Positions 16,320 to 24,604 of a stretch of DNA of 39,097 bases are shown here, in pieces; positions within the stretch are counted from its first letter, which is position 1, and each line of letters begins with the position of its first letter. The notes below the pieces were generated by a model. That model made no database searches, was not told where the DNA came from, and was given only the letters and a program-made list of their open reading frames with translations. This DNA is from DAINRZ01 sp964634885 (GTDB lineage Bacteria; Bacteroidota; Ignavibacteria; Kapaibacteriales; UBA2268): NCBI GenBank assembly GCA_964634885.1, contig CAZWLN010000044.1:1-39097 (forward strand). The letters run 5' to 3'. The translations under genes and the position numbers were made by a program.

Positions 16320-17999
16320 ATGGAAAGAACAGGAAACATAGTAACATGGACATTATTGTCACTAAGCTGGCTTTTATTGTTTTCCTGCGCATCGGGCAGC
16401 AGGACGGAAACAAACAACGGAAGCAATGAAGACACCGAGTTCTTTTCTCTGATTGAAAAAGCGCAGTCCGAAGGAGATGAGCCTGACTCTACCGACAGGG
16501 TGAAACTGGCTAAAGATGCATTTATTAACGGTTCAACTCTGCAGCAGCAGGGTAAGTACGCCGAAGCCATCCTCGAATTCCAGGACGCACTTCAGTATGA
16601 CACCTCTGCTGTGATTTATTCATCAATAGCATATAATTTCTATTTACTTAATAAATTCGAGAAGTCGCAGGAATATGTCCTTCAAGCCCTGGAACTCAAT
16701 CCCAACCTGACCTCTGCAATTGAATTGCTCGGAAGGATATACCTTGTCAGAATGAAAAGCGACGAGGCGCTGCTTACCTGGGAGCGATTGGTCAGGCTGG
16801 AACCGAGCCTTGAAAACAAGGCAATGCTCGCCAACGTCTATGAGGTAAACAATGAATTGGACAAAGCCCTCGCAATCTATGAAGAGCTCGCCGCTTCCGG
16901 AGATGAGCCGACCATTCTCATGAGGCTGGCTTCCTTGTACAACAAGAAGAAAATGATCGATAAATATGAACAGGTACTGGAAAAGCTCTATAAATACGCA
17001 CCGGTTAAGGACAGGTATGCGGAACTGCTGATTGAGCAATATGCCGAAACACGTAAATACGATAAAATTATGGATTTGGTCGATATGCTGGAAACCGACA
17101 TCAAAGAGGACCGCCTCGTTTCGGTTTACAGGTTCGTCGGCATATGCCTTAATTCCGACACTACGGGCACTGCCGATAGATATATCCTCGACCTTTTAAA
17201 CAGGTTTGACAACCGGTTCTATCTCGACCCGGACATTACCAAAATGGGCGGCTACCTTTCCGTGAAGCTGGACGACTCGGTGAAAGCGTACAGGTTCTTC
17301 AACCGCTATTTAAATCTCACCGACACATTGATCAATCCGGTGCTCGAGGTCGGCAGCGTCTATCTCGGAAAGAAATGGTTCCAGCCTGCAATGGAACTGC
17401 TTGAAAAGTACAGGCATTCATTTCCCGGCAGCAGCATGATTGAATTGTATATCTCTTATGTATATGACGAAACTGGCAATTCCGGTAAAGCTCTGGAAGT
17501 GCTTTACAATGCACTTGCAAGCGACAGCCTTAACTTCGATCTGTGGGCTCAGGCAGGAATCATTAACGACAACACAGGCAATTTCGAAAAGGCACGTGAA
17601 GCCTATGAGGCAGCGCTGAAAATTGAACCCGGCAGCCCGTTGATAAATAATAACTATGCGTACTCTCTGTCCGTTCGGGGAGAAAACTTAGACAGGGCGC
17701 TTGAGATGGTGAAAATTGCCCTGAAAAATGAACCGAACAGCCCTTCCTATCTCGATACTTATGCATGGATACAATACAAAATGGGCAACATGGAGTTTGC
17801 TCTGGAATACCTGAAAAAGGCTGTCGAAAGAGGTGGCGGCAGTTCGGAAATCTTCGACCACCTGGGTGAAGTGTACCTTAAAATGGGCGATAATGACAAA
17901 GCAAGGGATGCTTGGCTTAAAGCATTGGAATTTGAACCCGATAATAAGGATATTATTGAAAAGCTGGATGGAATTATACATAATAATATAGAGGATTGA
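16320..17999 (+). CDS. TPR-repeat lipoprotein, first gene of the motor operon
   Basis: The protein has 559 residues from the ATG at 16320. It has a lipoprotein signal, a hydrophobic run TLLSLSWLLLFSC whose Cys would be lipidated. Many TPR units follow, including GKYAEAILEFQDALQYDTSA, NKFEKSQEYVLQALELNPNL, GNFEKAREAYEAALKIEPGS and NDKARDAWLKALEFEPDN. It should be a periplasm-facing or outer-membrane scaffold for protein-protein contact. A TTG at 16269 could add 17 residues, but these precede a complete signal peptide, so the ATG is preferred. The stop codon is four bases before motA, whose ribosome site (GAGG, 17991-17994) lies inside this gene, so the two are translationally linked. A role in motor or envelope assembly is inferred from linkage only. 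Confidence 0.87.
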   Translation: MERTGNIVTWTLLSLSWLLLFSCASGSRTETNNGSNEDTEFFSLIEKAQSEGDEPDSTDRVKLAKDAFINGSTLQQQGKYAEAILEFQDALQYDTSAVIYSSIAYNFYLLNKFEKSQEYVLQALELNPNLTSAIELLGRIYLVRMKSDEALLTWERLVRLEPSLENKAMLANVYEVNNELDKALAIYEELAASGDEPTILMRLASLYNKKKMIDKYEQVLEKLYKYAPVKDRYAELLIEQYAETRKYDKIMDLVDMLETDIKEDRLVSVYRFVGICLNSDTTGTADRYILDLLNRFDNRFYLDPDITKMGGYLSVKLDDSVKAYRFFNRYLNLTDTLINPVLEVGSVYLGKKWFQPAMELLEKYRHSFPGSSMIELYISYVYDETGNSGKALEVLYNALASDSLNFDLWAQAGIINDNTGNFEKAREAYEAALKIEPGSPLINNNYAYSLSVRGENLDRALEMVKIALKNEPNSPSYLDTYAWIQYKMGNMEFALEYLKKAVERGGGSSEIFDHLGEVYLKMGDNDKARDAWLKALEFEPDNKDIIEKLDGIIHNNIED

Positions 18000-18003
18000 C
18001 TAA

Positions 18004-18855
18004 ATGTTTGTAATTATTGGAATTGTAATGGTATTTGCCAGCTTGATTGTTGGCTATACAATGCACGGAGGCCAGATTCCGGTACTAATCCAGATTAATG
18101 AGTTCATCATCATCGGAGGCGCTGCCATCGGTTCTATGCTTGTAGCCAATCCTTTACCGGTTGTCAAAGGTATCATTGCCGGAATAATAGGTACACTCAA
18201 GGGACCAAAAGTTAACAAGCAGGCATATGTTGACCTGTTGAAACTGCTCTATGAACTGTTCCAGTTTGCTAAACGTGAAGGTTTGATTGCCCTCGAAGCC
18301 CACGTTGAGAACCCGGACCAAAGTTCTATAATCTCAAAATACCCATCATTTTTAGCAAATCACCATGCTGTCAATTTCCTGTGCGATACGCTGAAAGTAG
18401 TGCTTAGCGGCGGCGTACCTGCCCATGACCTTGAAGAGCTGATGGACATCGATCTTGATGTAATGCATGAAGAGGAGGAAGCGCCGGGCGCTGCTCTTAA
18501 CACCGTTGCCGACGCTTTCCCGGGATTGGGTATCGTTGCGGCAGTACTTGGCATCATTATTTCGATGAGTCAAATCAGCGCAGGAGCCGAAGCTGTTGGC
18601 AAAAGCGTTGCCGCGGCTCTTGTAGGTACTTTCTTTGGTGTGTTGATGTCATACGGAGTTGTTGGGCCACTTGCCAAAGCTGTGGGAATCAATGCCATGA
18701 AAGACGGGAAATATATGCAGGCAATAAAAGCGGCTTTGTTGTCCTTTGCCAAAGGAGCCCCTGCCGCTGTTGCCATCGAGTACGGGCGCCGTTCGATCGA
18801 CCTCGACTTCAGGCCCTCGTTCAAGGAAACAGAAGAAGCTGTGAAGAAGGGCTGA
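18004..18855 (+). CDS. motA: Flagellar motor stator protein MotA
   Basis: The 283-residue protein is of the long, E. coli-type MotA class, not ExbB/TolQ. Four membrane segments are seen: about 2-19, 32-60, 170-190 and 200-222. The key prolines fall at Pro173 (AFPGLGIVAAVLGI) and Pro222 (VVGPLA), the same numbering as E. coli MotA. The cytoplasmic loop has Lys90/Arg91 and Glu98, matching the rotor-contacting charges. The C-terminal VAIEYGRRS-RPSF block is also MotA-specific. The FGIVAAVLG-like third helix resembles proton-driven stators, so H+ coupling is likely. With MotB it forms the ion channel that turns the flagellum. No other flagellar genes are visible in this window. Confidence 0.95.
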   Translation: MFVIIGIVMVFASLIVGYTMHGGQIPVLIQINEFIIIGGAAIGSMLVANPLPVVKGIIAGIIGTLKGPKVNKQAYVDLLKLLYELFQFAKREGLIALEAHVENPDQSSIISKYPSFLANHHAVNFLCDTLKVVLSGGVPAHDLEELMDIDLDVMHEEEEAPGAALNTVADAFPGLGIVAAVLGIIISMSQISAGAEAVGKSVAAALVGTFFGVLMSYGVVGPLAKAVGINAMKDGKYMQAIKAALLSFAKGAPAAVAIEYGRRSIDLDFRPSFKETEEAVKKG

Positions 18856-18888
18856 TGTTTTTACGTAATATGTTAAACGGAGAATATA

Positions 18889-19899
18889 ATGGCTGACGAA
18901 GAACAAAATCAAGGGCATAAAGAACAGCCGATAATAGTTAAGAAGATAAAAAAAGGAGGCCACGGCCACCACGGCGGAGCCTGGAAAGTAGCGTATGCCG
19001 ACTTTGTTACCGCCATGATGGCGTTCTTCATTGTAATGTGGATTCTGGCCTCATCGAACGAAGCTACAAAAGCAGCCATTAATGATTATTTCAATGATCC
19101 CGGCGCTTTTGATATGATTTCCGGCGAAAGGCTGCCTGTCATGAAATCCGACGAGATCAACCTGATCCTGAAAGGCGCCAAAGGCAAAGGCGCCGGTGAA
19201 GGCGGCAAAGAAAAAGAGAAGATCGGATGGGGGGTAGGAATGGCCGGGAGCGCGGAAGACTTTGAGAAATACAAAGGCAAAGAAAAGATTGTCTATATCG
19301 ATTCCACGGAAATGAAAAAGCTGAACAAAGCAAAAGTTGACAGTGCAAAATATACGAAGAATGTCGAGAAAGCAAGTGAAGAAATTCGCAAGGGCATTCA
19401 GCAAATGGTTGCCGACAAACCCGATGCAAAGGAAATACTGTCGTCCATCAGGATTGAAATGACACCCGAAGGGTTGAGGATAGACCTGATTGAGTCGAAG
19501 GATGCGCTTTTCTTCGAAGTGGGAAGCGCCCGAATCAACAAGGAAGCCCAGCGTATTTTGAAAAAAATTGCCGAACAGATCAGCGCTCTGCCGAATATTG
19601 TTGAGATCGAAGGCCATACCGACAGCCGGCAATATGGAAAAGACGCCGGCTACACAAACTGGGAACTGTCTTCGGACAGGGCTAATGCTGCCAGAAGGAT
19701 ACTGAAAAACTATTTGTGGGACGGACAGATTACAAAAGTGACGGGCTATGCCGACATGAGGCTGCGAAACGAAGGCAATCCCTTCGACATTTCCAACAGG
19801 AGGGTCAGCATCCTCGTCCGGCAGATCGACACTAAGCAGTTGATGGCTGAGCAAAAAAACAAAACAGAAATCAATTTAAACAATATTAACACTGAATGA
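18889..19899 (+). CDS. motB: Flagellar motor stator protein MotB
   Basis: The 336-residue protein starts with a basic cytoplasmic tail (PIIVKKIKKGG, HGHHGG). It has one membrane helix, AYADFVTAMMAFFIVMWIL, in which Asp38 is the conserved ion-binding aspartate (Asp32 in E. coli). A charged, Gly/Lys-rich plug and linker region follows (about 75-110). The OmpA-like peptidoglycan-binding domain contains IEGHTDSRQYGKDAGYTNWE and LSSDRANAARRIL, then NRRVSILV. It pairs with MotA as the stator and anchors it to the cell wall. Ribosome site GGAGA (18879-18883). It starts 33 bp after motA and ends 1 bp before the next gene. Confidence 0.95.
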   Translation: MADEEQNQGHKEQPIIVKKIKKGGHGHHGGAWKVAYADFVTAMMAFFIVMWILASSNEATKAAINDYFNDPGAFDMISGERLPVMKSDEINLILKGAKGKGAGEGGKEKEKIGWGVGMAGSAEDFEKYKGKEKIVYIDSTEMKKLNKAKVDSAKYTKNVEKASEEIRKGIQQMVADKPDAKEILSSIRIEMTPEGLRIDLIESKDALFFEVGSARINKEAQRILKKIAEQISALPNIVEIEGHTDSRQYGKDAGYTNWELSSDRANAARRILKNYLWDGQITKVTGYADMRLRNEGNPFDISNRRVSILVRQIDTKQLMAEQKNKTEINLNNINTE

Positions 19900-19900
19900 T

Positions 19901-21097
19901 ATGGAAAACAGGATGCAATTTCTCATCGCTGACGCAGACGAATCTCTGCTGGTAAATATATCCGGTATGATTGGTTCTGCTTTTCCCGATAGCATTGTCG
20001 ATAGAACTTCCAGCGGCCTTGAAGCCTGGTCAATCATCAAAGTAAAGAAGCCGGCCGTCGTCATCGCCGACATTTCTTTACAGGGGTTGTCGGGACAGGA
20101 GCTGTGCGAAAGGCTCAAAGACGACAATGGGCTGAAAGATATTTATTTTATTTGCCTTATTGACAGGAATGAAAAGGATAAGATTGGCAATTCACTCGAA
20201 TCGGGCGCTGACGACTATCTTCTTAAACCCCTTGAAACAGAAGAATTTGTTGCCAGGCTCATTACTGCAATGAGGTTTATCGGGCTGAGGAACAAGCTGG
20301 CGGAAGAGAATGCACTGATACAACAGTATTCCGAAGAGATTGAACAAAGCATACACGACATGATGAGTCTGTGCATCAATTTCATCCATACCCGAATCCC
20401 GGCAGCCACACAGATGCTTAAAAGGGCAGCCAATGCTTCGTTGTGGATAGGGAAAAAACTCGATATTGGCGAAGAAGACCTTAAGTATATCGAGATCAGC
20501 ACTCTCCTGTGCTATGCCGGAAGGATGTACCTGTCCGACGATATGCTGAAAATGCCTGTAATGATCGACGGCCAGCCTTCACACAACATGATGTACCAGG
20601 TGCCGGTAGTGGCTAAGGACATTGTCTCAGGCATCAAAAGGCTGCAGCAGGTGCCGAATATCCTCTATCACCTTTTCGAGAATTTCGACGGTTCAGGATT
20701 CCCCGACAAGCTGATGAAGTGGCAGATACCAATCGGATCGAGGATCATCCGTGTCGTCCTGGACTACGAAGAAGCCCGTTTCTACACCCAGTACCGGCCA
20801 CAGAAGATAATCTCGGAACTGAGGAAGAACGAGAACCGTCTCTATGACCCCCGTGCCGTAACCCTGCTGGAACAGTACCTTGCAATTGCAGGAGAAGCCG
20901 AATCCGACGTCCAGGAAAAGGCAGTGCAGTTCCGTGAGCTGACAGACGGCATGGTGTTGTCGCGCGATGTCATTACCAATTCCGGCATGAAGCTGATTAC
21001 GGCAGGAACCATTTTATCACAGAAATACATAGACAGGATTATATCGCATAATACTTCCGACCCTATACTGGGCAACATAATTGTTCGGGTGAGGTGA
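19901..21097 (+). CDS. Response-regulator receiver protein with degenerate HD-GYP domain
   Basis: The protein has 398 residues. The receiver domain (about 5-125) retains Asp11/Asp13, the phosphoacceptor Asp57 (VIADIS) and Lys109 (LLKP). The second domain (about 150-320) aligns with HD-GYP phosphodiesterases: HNMMYQVP, HLFENFDGSGFPDKL, IPIGSRIIRVVLDYEEA and YDPRAVTLLEQYL. The HDIGK metal-binding core is replaced by LCYAGRMYL and the HHE motif by HLFE, so cyclic-di-GMP hydrolysis is unlikely. A C-terminal tail (about 340-398, ELTDGMVLSRDVITNSGMKL) is the small domain common to HD-GYP/HDOD regulators. One base separates it from motB, so it is made with the stator and may act as a signal-responsive modulator of the motor, perhaps as a c-di-GMP binder. 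That role is inference. Confidence 0.85.
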   Translation: MENRMQFLIADADESLLVNISGMIGSAFPDSIVDRTSSGLEAWSIIKVKKPAVVIADISLQGLSGQELCERLKDDNGLKDIYFICLIDRNEKDKIGNSLESGADDYLLKPLETEEFVARLITAMRFIGLRNKLAEENALIQQYSEEIEQSIHDMMSLCINFIHTRIPAATQMLKRAANASLWIGKKLDIGEEDLKYIEISTLLCYAGRMYLSDDMLKMPVMIDGQPSHNMMYQVPVVAKDIVSGIKRLQQVPNILYHLFENFDGSGFPDKLMKWQIPIGSRIIRVVLDYEEARFYTQYRPQKIISELRKNENRLYDPRAVTLLEQYLAIAGEAESDVQEKAVQFRELTDGMVLSRDVITNSGMKLITAGTILSQKYIDRIISHNTSDPILGNIIVRVR

Positions 21098-21150
21098 GAA
21101 GGGAAGCCTGAGGAGAATAAATTATACCGGAGAAGAAATAGTTTTAGTCA

Positions 21151-21555
21151 TTATAATTCATATATATGAATTTTTTTAGAACTGATTTCTGCAAGTTGCA
21201 TAGCTAAGCATTTTATTTCTTCTTTTCCATTATATTTTTCCCAGCCGACAATATCAATATGTCTTTCTGGTATATAGTTCCTGTCTATCTGAAGCTTGTC
21301 AAACAAGAAATCAGACCAGGCAATTGAACAGTGGCCAAAAGGTAGTCTCTGATTTGGAGTAATATTATTATTTATGGCAATTTGCAGGATTTCCCGGTTG
21401 GAAAGCATTTGAGTCTCAAAGCATGATATTTCAAGTCTTGTTGTTGATTTAGGGTCAGGAATAAAAGCATTTGAATGAATCCTGGAATTATTTTCTTTTA
21501 CCCACTCTTTTTTCAGAAATCTTGAATAGATTTCCGGCTCACCATATTTACTCAT
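21151..21555 (-). CDS. Protein of unknown function, third gene of the TIGR04255 cassette
   Basis: The 134-residue soluble protein has no domain I can name. Visible features are a basic N-terminal stretch (IYSRFLKKEWVKENNSRIHS), the segment AFIPDPKSTTRLEISCFETQ and a compact region FGHCSIAWSDFLFDKLQIDR. RHIDIVGWEKYNGKEEIKCL then leads into a C-terminal helix. The arrangement, with a strand-rich middle and an RHxxIxGW-type motif, suggests a small alpha/beta domain with polar residues that could be functional. Its ATG overlaps the stop of the previous gene (ATGA), so it is translationally coupled. It is strongly AT-rich compared with the flanking operons. No signal peptide or membrane segment. 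Confidence 0.72.
   Translation of the reverse strand: MSKYGEPEIYSRFLKKEWVKENNSRIHSNAFIPDPKSTTRLEISCFETQMLSNREILQIAINNNITPNQRLPFGHCSIAWSDFLFDKLQIDRNYIPERHIDIVGWEKYNGKEEIKCLAMQLAEISSKKIHIYEL
21155..21177 (+). terminator. Palindrome plus T run ending the motor operon
   Basis: AATTCATATATATGAATT (21155-21172) is an 18-bp perfect palindrome followed by five more T residues. It is placed to stop transcription from the plus-strand operon. It overlaps the last codons of the convergent minus-strand gene. The stem is all A/T except one pair per arm, so strength is uncertain. Confidence 0.45.
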
Positions 21556-22136
21556 GCAATTTTATCTTTGTATAATTTATCAAGTTCTTCTTCAATTCTT
21601 TTTATTGAATCCTCACTGAAGAAAAATTTCGATTTGAGTAATTCGCCGTGATACAATGAAATAAAGAATAACTCTCCATTTCTGCCGAAAGTAATATTAG
21701 CCCTGGCTCCTATTCTTCCATACCACTCCAAACTGATTTCACCATCCTGGTCAATACTGATCTCAGGTTTAAATATTAAAACGTGATCACTATTTATGCA
21801 TTCAATGAACTTAGCACAGTTATTAAGTGAAAGATGATAATTTTGAACTATAGTATTCGAATGATTTTTTGAATCTGTGTCATTATTGTCTATTTCAATT
21901 ATTTCATTTTTTATGTCTTGAAAAACACAGTTAATATCTGAGAGGAACTGTTCAATCCTACTGTTTCTTGTCATAAGAGATGTATATGAACTATTTGAAT
22001 AGTCATAATATTGTAACTCTAAACTAATTAACATTTCTATTGAATTTGAAAAACAGGGCTTGTAACCGCTGAGCCTGTTGGAAGTAAGGCTTTGACTATT
22101 AGAGATAATAACCGTATCAATTTCGTAATTATTCAT
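21552..22136 (-). CDS. Protein of unknown function, second gene of the TIGR04255 cassette
   Basis: The 194-residue protein is not recognised. The N-terminal half (to about residue 110) is polar and Asn/Ser-rich with predicted helices. The C-terminal half has a strand-rich motif: FKPEISIDQDGEISLEWYGR, then RANITFGRNGELFFISLYHG, ending in a charged helix. The start codon directly abuts the TAA of the TIGR04255 gene and its own stop overlaps the next ATG, so all three are one translational unit. No signal peptide or membrane helix is seen, so it is cytoplasmic. Function cannot be assigned. Confidence 0.75.
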   Translation of the reverse strand: MNNYEIDTVIISNSQSLTSNRLSGYKPCFSNSIEMLISLELQYYDYSNSSYTSLMTRNSRIEQFLSDINCVFQDIKNEIIEIDNNDTDSKNHSNTIVQNYHLSLNNCAKFIECINSDHVLIFKPEISIDQDGEISLEWYGRIGARANITFGRNGELFFISLYHGELLKSKFFFSEDSIKRIEEELDKLYKDKIA

Positions 22137-22862
22137 TTAAATTACCTCTTCGATTTTATCAGAAACAATTTGAAAGAAAAGGTCATTCTTATTTGACCGA
22201 AGATTACCTAATACTCTTTCTATTGAGTCTTTGTCGTTTGGATTTTGACTTTGTGTAGTATATGCGTCAATGTCAATTATGAGCAATTTCTTCTTGTTGT
22301 CAATGACAAAATTCAGAATAGTACCTTCGAGTTCGGAATTTGAATATATGATTTGTTGATATATTCTTTCAGGGGTGCCGTAATTCAAATTATTTAAATA
22401 GAAAGAAGCTTCTTTCAAGTAATTCTTTATTGGGTATTCTATCTCAATTTCATTAACATACCTGACTCCAATTCTTGAGATATTACGATTGATGAGCAAG
22501 GTTTGTATTAGTTTATATATCTTGAAAGCCTCTTCGAATAGCGATTCAAAATTTCCATAGGGTTTAAGTTTGCTAACTGACAGGCGGTCTCTTAATAATT
22601 GTACTACATAGCCACGCTTCTGATCCTCAAGAATTATACCGTCAAATATATCTGTTGATTCAGTAGTGTTAAGGACATTATCTTCATACAAGCTCACAGA
22701 AAATGCCTTACATTTTTGAAAATTCCTGAATTTATACTCTTCATTCAATTGGTCCCTGAAGGCATTCGGAAAATCTTTGTCAAATTCAAGATGAGGCTGG
22801 AACTGGAACTCAATTACAGCTTCTTTTATCTGTGGATTCTTTAATTTTCTATTCTTTTTCAT
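22137..22862 (-). CDS. TIGR04255-family protein, first gene of a three-gene cassette
   Basis: The 241-residue protein matches the sporadically distributed TIGR04255 family. It has the N-terminal KNPQIKEAVIEFQFQP, a middle RGYVVQLLRDRLSVSKLKPY, and the hallmark ISRIGVRYVNEIEIEYPIKN. The C-terminal half runs LNFVIDNKKKLLIIDIDAYT, ending near RSNKNDLFFQIVSDKIEEVI. The family has no established function, and its patchy occurrence points to mobility or defence. It is soluble and AT-rich. A ribosome site AGGGTG lies about ten bases before the start. The 164 bp between it and the OmpA operon is AT-rich, with no gene and no convincing promoter. Confidence 0.85.
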   Translation of the reverse strand: MKKNRKLKNPQIKEAVIEFQFQPHLEFDKDFPNAFRDQLNEEYKFRNFQKCKAFSVSLYEDNVLNTTESTDIFDGIILEDQKRGYVVQLLRDRLSVSKLKPYGNFESLFEEAFKIYKLIQTLLINRNISRIGVRYVNEIEIEYPIKNYLKEASFYLNNLNYGTPERIYQQIIYSNSELEGTILNFVIDNKKKLLIIDIDAYTTQSQNPNDKDSIERVLGNLRSNKNDLFFQIVSDKIEEVI

Positions 22863-23026
22863 CTGTTTTCACCCTTTTTTCAAATCTGTATGGAAATTAC
22901 TTCCATTCTTTCTCATAGACGAAAGTATAAGAAAATTAATCAAATACTTATCATTTCATGTCATATTATTCAATTGAATATCTATAACTAAAAATACCTA
23001 TTAAGGCATCGTCAATATCAATACTC

Positions 23027-24595
23027 CTACTTCTTCAATATCTTGAACTCTACGCGTCGGTTCTGTTCCATGCCCTCTTCTGTGTCGTTGGTGGCAACCG
23101 GTACAGACTCGCCGTAACCGCGGTATGTTAACCTGTTGGTAGTAATCCCCATTTTGATGAGGTACTCGACAACGGCGCGGGCACGGTTGTGGGAGAGTTC
23201 CAGGTTGTAATCGTCGCTGCCCCTTGCGTCGGTGTGGCCGGATATCTCAATTTCGATGGTCGGGTTTTCGGTAAGGAACTTCACAACCCTGTTAAGTTCG
23301 GGAAACGATTCTTCTTTCAGTATGGCTTTGTCATAGTCGAAGAATATATTATTCAGCCTTACGATTTCGCCTTTTTCAATCGGCACCAGTTCGAGGTTAC
23401 GTTCCACTTCAGTGTATTCCGTTATTTCCGAGAGGTCGAGGTTATCGTTGACGGAGATGAATCCCTGTGCTTCTGCGCGGAAGCCGTATCTCAATCCTGC
23501 CGGAAGCGTGATTTTGTAATCGCCTGTCTGTGGGTTGGAGCTTGCCAGGCCGGCCTCTACGCCGTCAGGGAGGGTTTCATAGAGCACTTTTGCTTCGATT
23601 GGTTCTTTTGTTTTCGCGTTGCGAACTTTGCCGTAAACCATTACAACAGGTTTCGGTTTGACCTTTGTCTCGATCTTCAGCCTGAAGATGTCTCTCAGGC
23701 CTGTGGAGTTCTCTGTGGAGACAAGGTAGGAAAAGTCTGCACGGGCAGGGATGATGTAGTAGTAATCCTTGCCCTCGGTGTTTATTTCATTGCCGAGATT
23801 GATCGGTTTTGACCAGTTCTTCCAGCTGTCGTCAAGCCTGGAACTGACGAAGAGGTCTTCACCGCCGAAACCGCCGTGGCCCAGGCTGGCGAAATAGAGT
23901 GTCTTCCCGTCGGCAGCAAGGAAGGGAGAAGCGTCCTTTTTATTGGTATTGACGACAGGGCCGAGGTTCATCGGCTCAGACCAACTGTCGTCAGGCTGCC
24001 GGAAACAGACGTAGATGTCCCTGTCGCCGTATGAATCATCTTTCTCGATGGACAGCAGCAATGTCTTTGAGTCGTTGGACAGAAAATAGGAAGCGTAATT
24101 GCTGTTTTGCTTCAGGTTCCTGATGTTCAGTTTTTCAGGAAACGACCAGCCGTATGTTGTTCTGTGAGTCATCGACACTCCGGGGCTTACCTTGCCGTTT
24201 TCGTCGTAAGCGCCGAGCAGCAGCAGTGTGTTGCCGTCAGGGGTAACTGAGAGGACAGCGTTGGGATAGGTATTATTGAGGGGAATGCCGATGTTTTCTG
24301 CCTTGGACCATGTCCCGTCCGGGTTGAGAGTGGAGACCCAGATGTCCTGGTCGTCTTTCCATTTCCCGTAACCGACGTTCGAACTGTCTCCCTCGCGGCA
24401 GAAGTACAGTGTCTTGCCGTCAGGAGAGATGACGGGCATCAGTTCGTCGTAAACACTGTTGATATTTATTCCAAGGTTCTCTTTTACATACCGGAACTCA
24501 ACGTCTTGTGCATATCCCGGGATTGTTGCCAGGGCAGCCAGCAACAGTCCTGCAAAAAGTAATATTTTCATATCTATATTCTTCATATTAGACAT
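23027..24595 (-). CDS. OmpA-family protein with PD40 propeller and carboxypeptidase-regulatory-like domain
   Basis: The protein has up to 522 residues. The signal peptide is MKILLFAGLLLAALATIPGYA, starting at the third in-frame Met (24571); Met codons at 24595 and 24586 add only a short polar lead. Residues about 40-310 carry PD40/WD40-like blades (SPDGKTLYFC, TPDGNTLLLL, AADGKTLYFAS). A carboxypeptidase-D regulatory-like beta-sandwich follows (about 320-395, VYGKVRNAKTKEPIEAKV). The C-terminal OmpA peptidoglycan-binding domain (about 410-522) has FFDYDKAILKEES, ISGHTDARGSDDYN and the ELSHNRARAVVEYL helix. The order resembles T9SS PorE without its TPR part, and without a lipobox. It should sit in the periplasm linking the outer membrane to peptidoglycan. 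It is co-transcribed with the upstream OmpA gene, nine bases away. Confidence 0.9.
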   Translation of the reverse strand: MSNMKNIDMKILLFAGLLLAALATIPGYAQDVEFRYVKENLGININSVYDELMPVISPDGKTLYFCREGDSSNVGYGKWKDDQDIWVSTLNPDGTWSKAENIGIPLNNTYPNAVLSVTPDGNTLLLLGAYDENGKVSPGVSMTHRTTYGWSFPEKLNIRNLKQNSNYASYFLSNDSKTLLLSIEKDDSYGDRDIYVCFRQPDDSWSEPMNLGPVVNTNKKDASPFLAADGKTLYFASLGHGGFGGEDLFVSSRLDDSWKNWSKPINLGNEINTEGKDYYYIIPARADFSYLVSTENSTGLRDIFRLKIETKVKPKPVVMVYGKVRNAKTKEPIEAKVLYETLPDGVEAGLASSNPQTGDYKITLPAGLRYGFRAEAQGFISVNDNLDLSEITEYTEVERNLELVPIEKGEIVRLNNIFFDYDKAILKEESFPELNRVVKFLTENPTIEIEISGHTDARGSDDYNLELSHNRARAVVEYLIKMGITTNRLTYRGYGESVPVATNDTEEGMEQNRRVEFKILKK

Positions 24596-24604
24596 CTTCT
24601 TTTA

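Noticed and set aside
19051..19854. 267-residue minus-strand frame opposite motB
   Set aside because: Shadow of motB, which has full family motifs on the plus strand.
22976..22992. Third copy of the edge repeat (TTGAATATCTATAAC) beside the TIGR04255 cassette
   Set aside because: Only about 15 AT-rich bases match and the CCCCGTCAGGGG core is absent; chance is likely.
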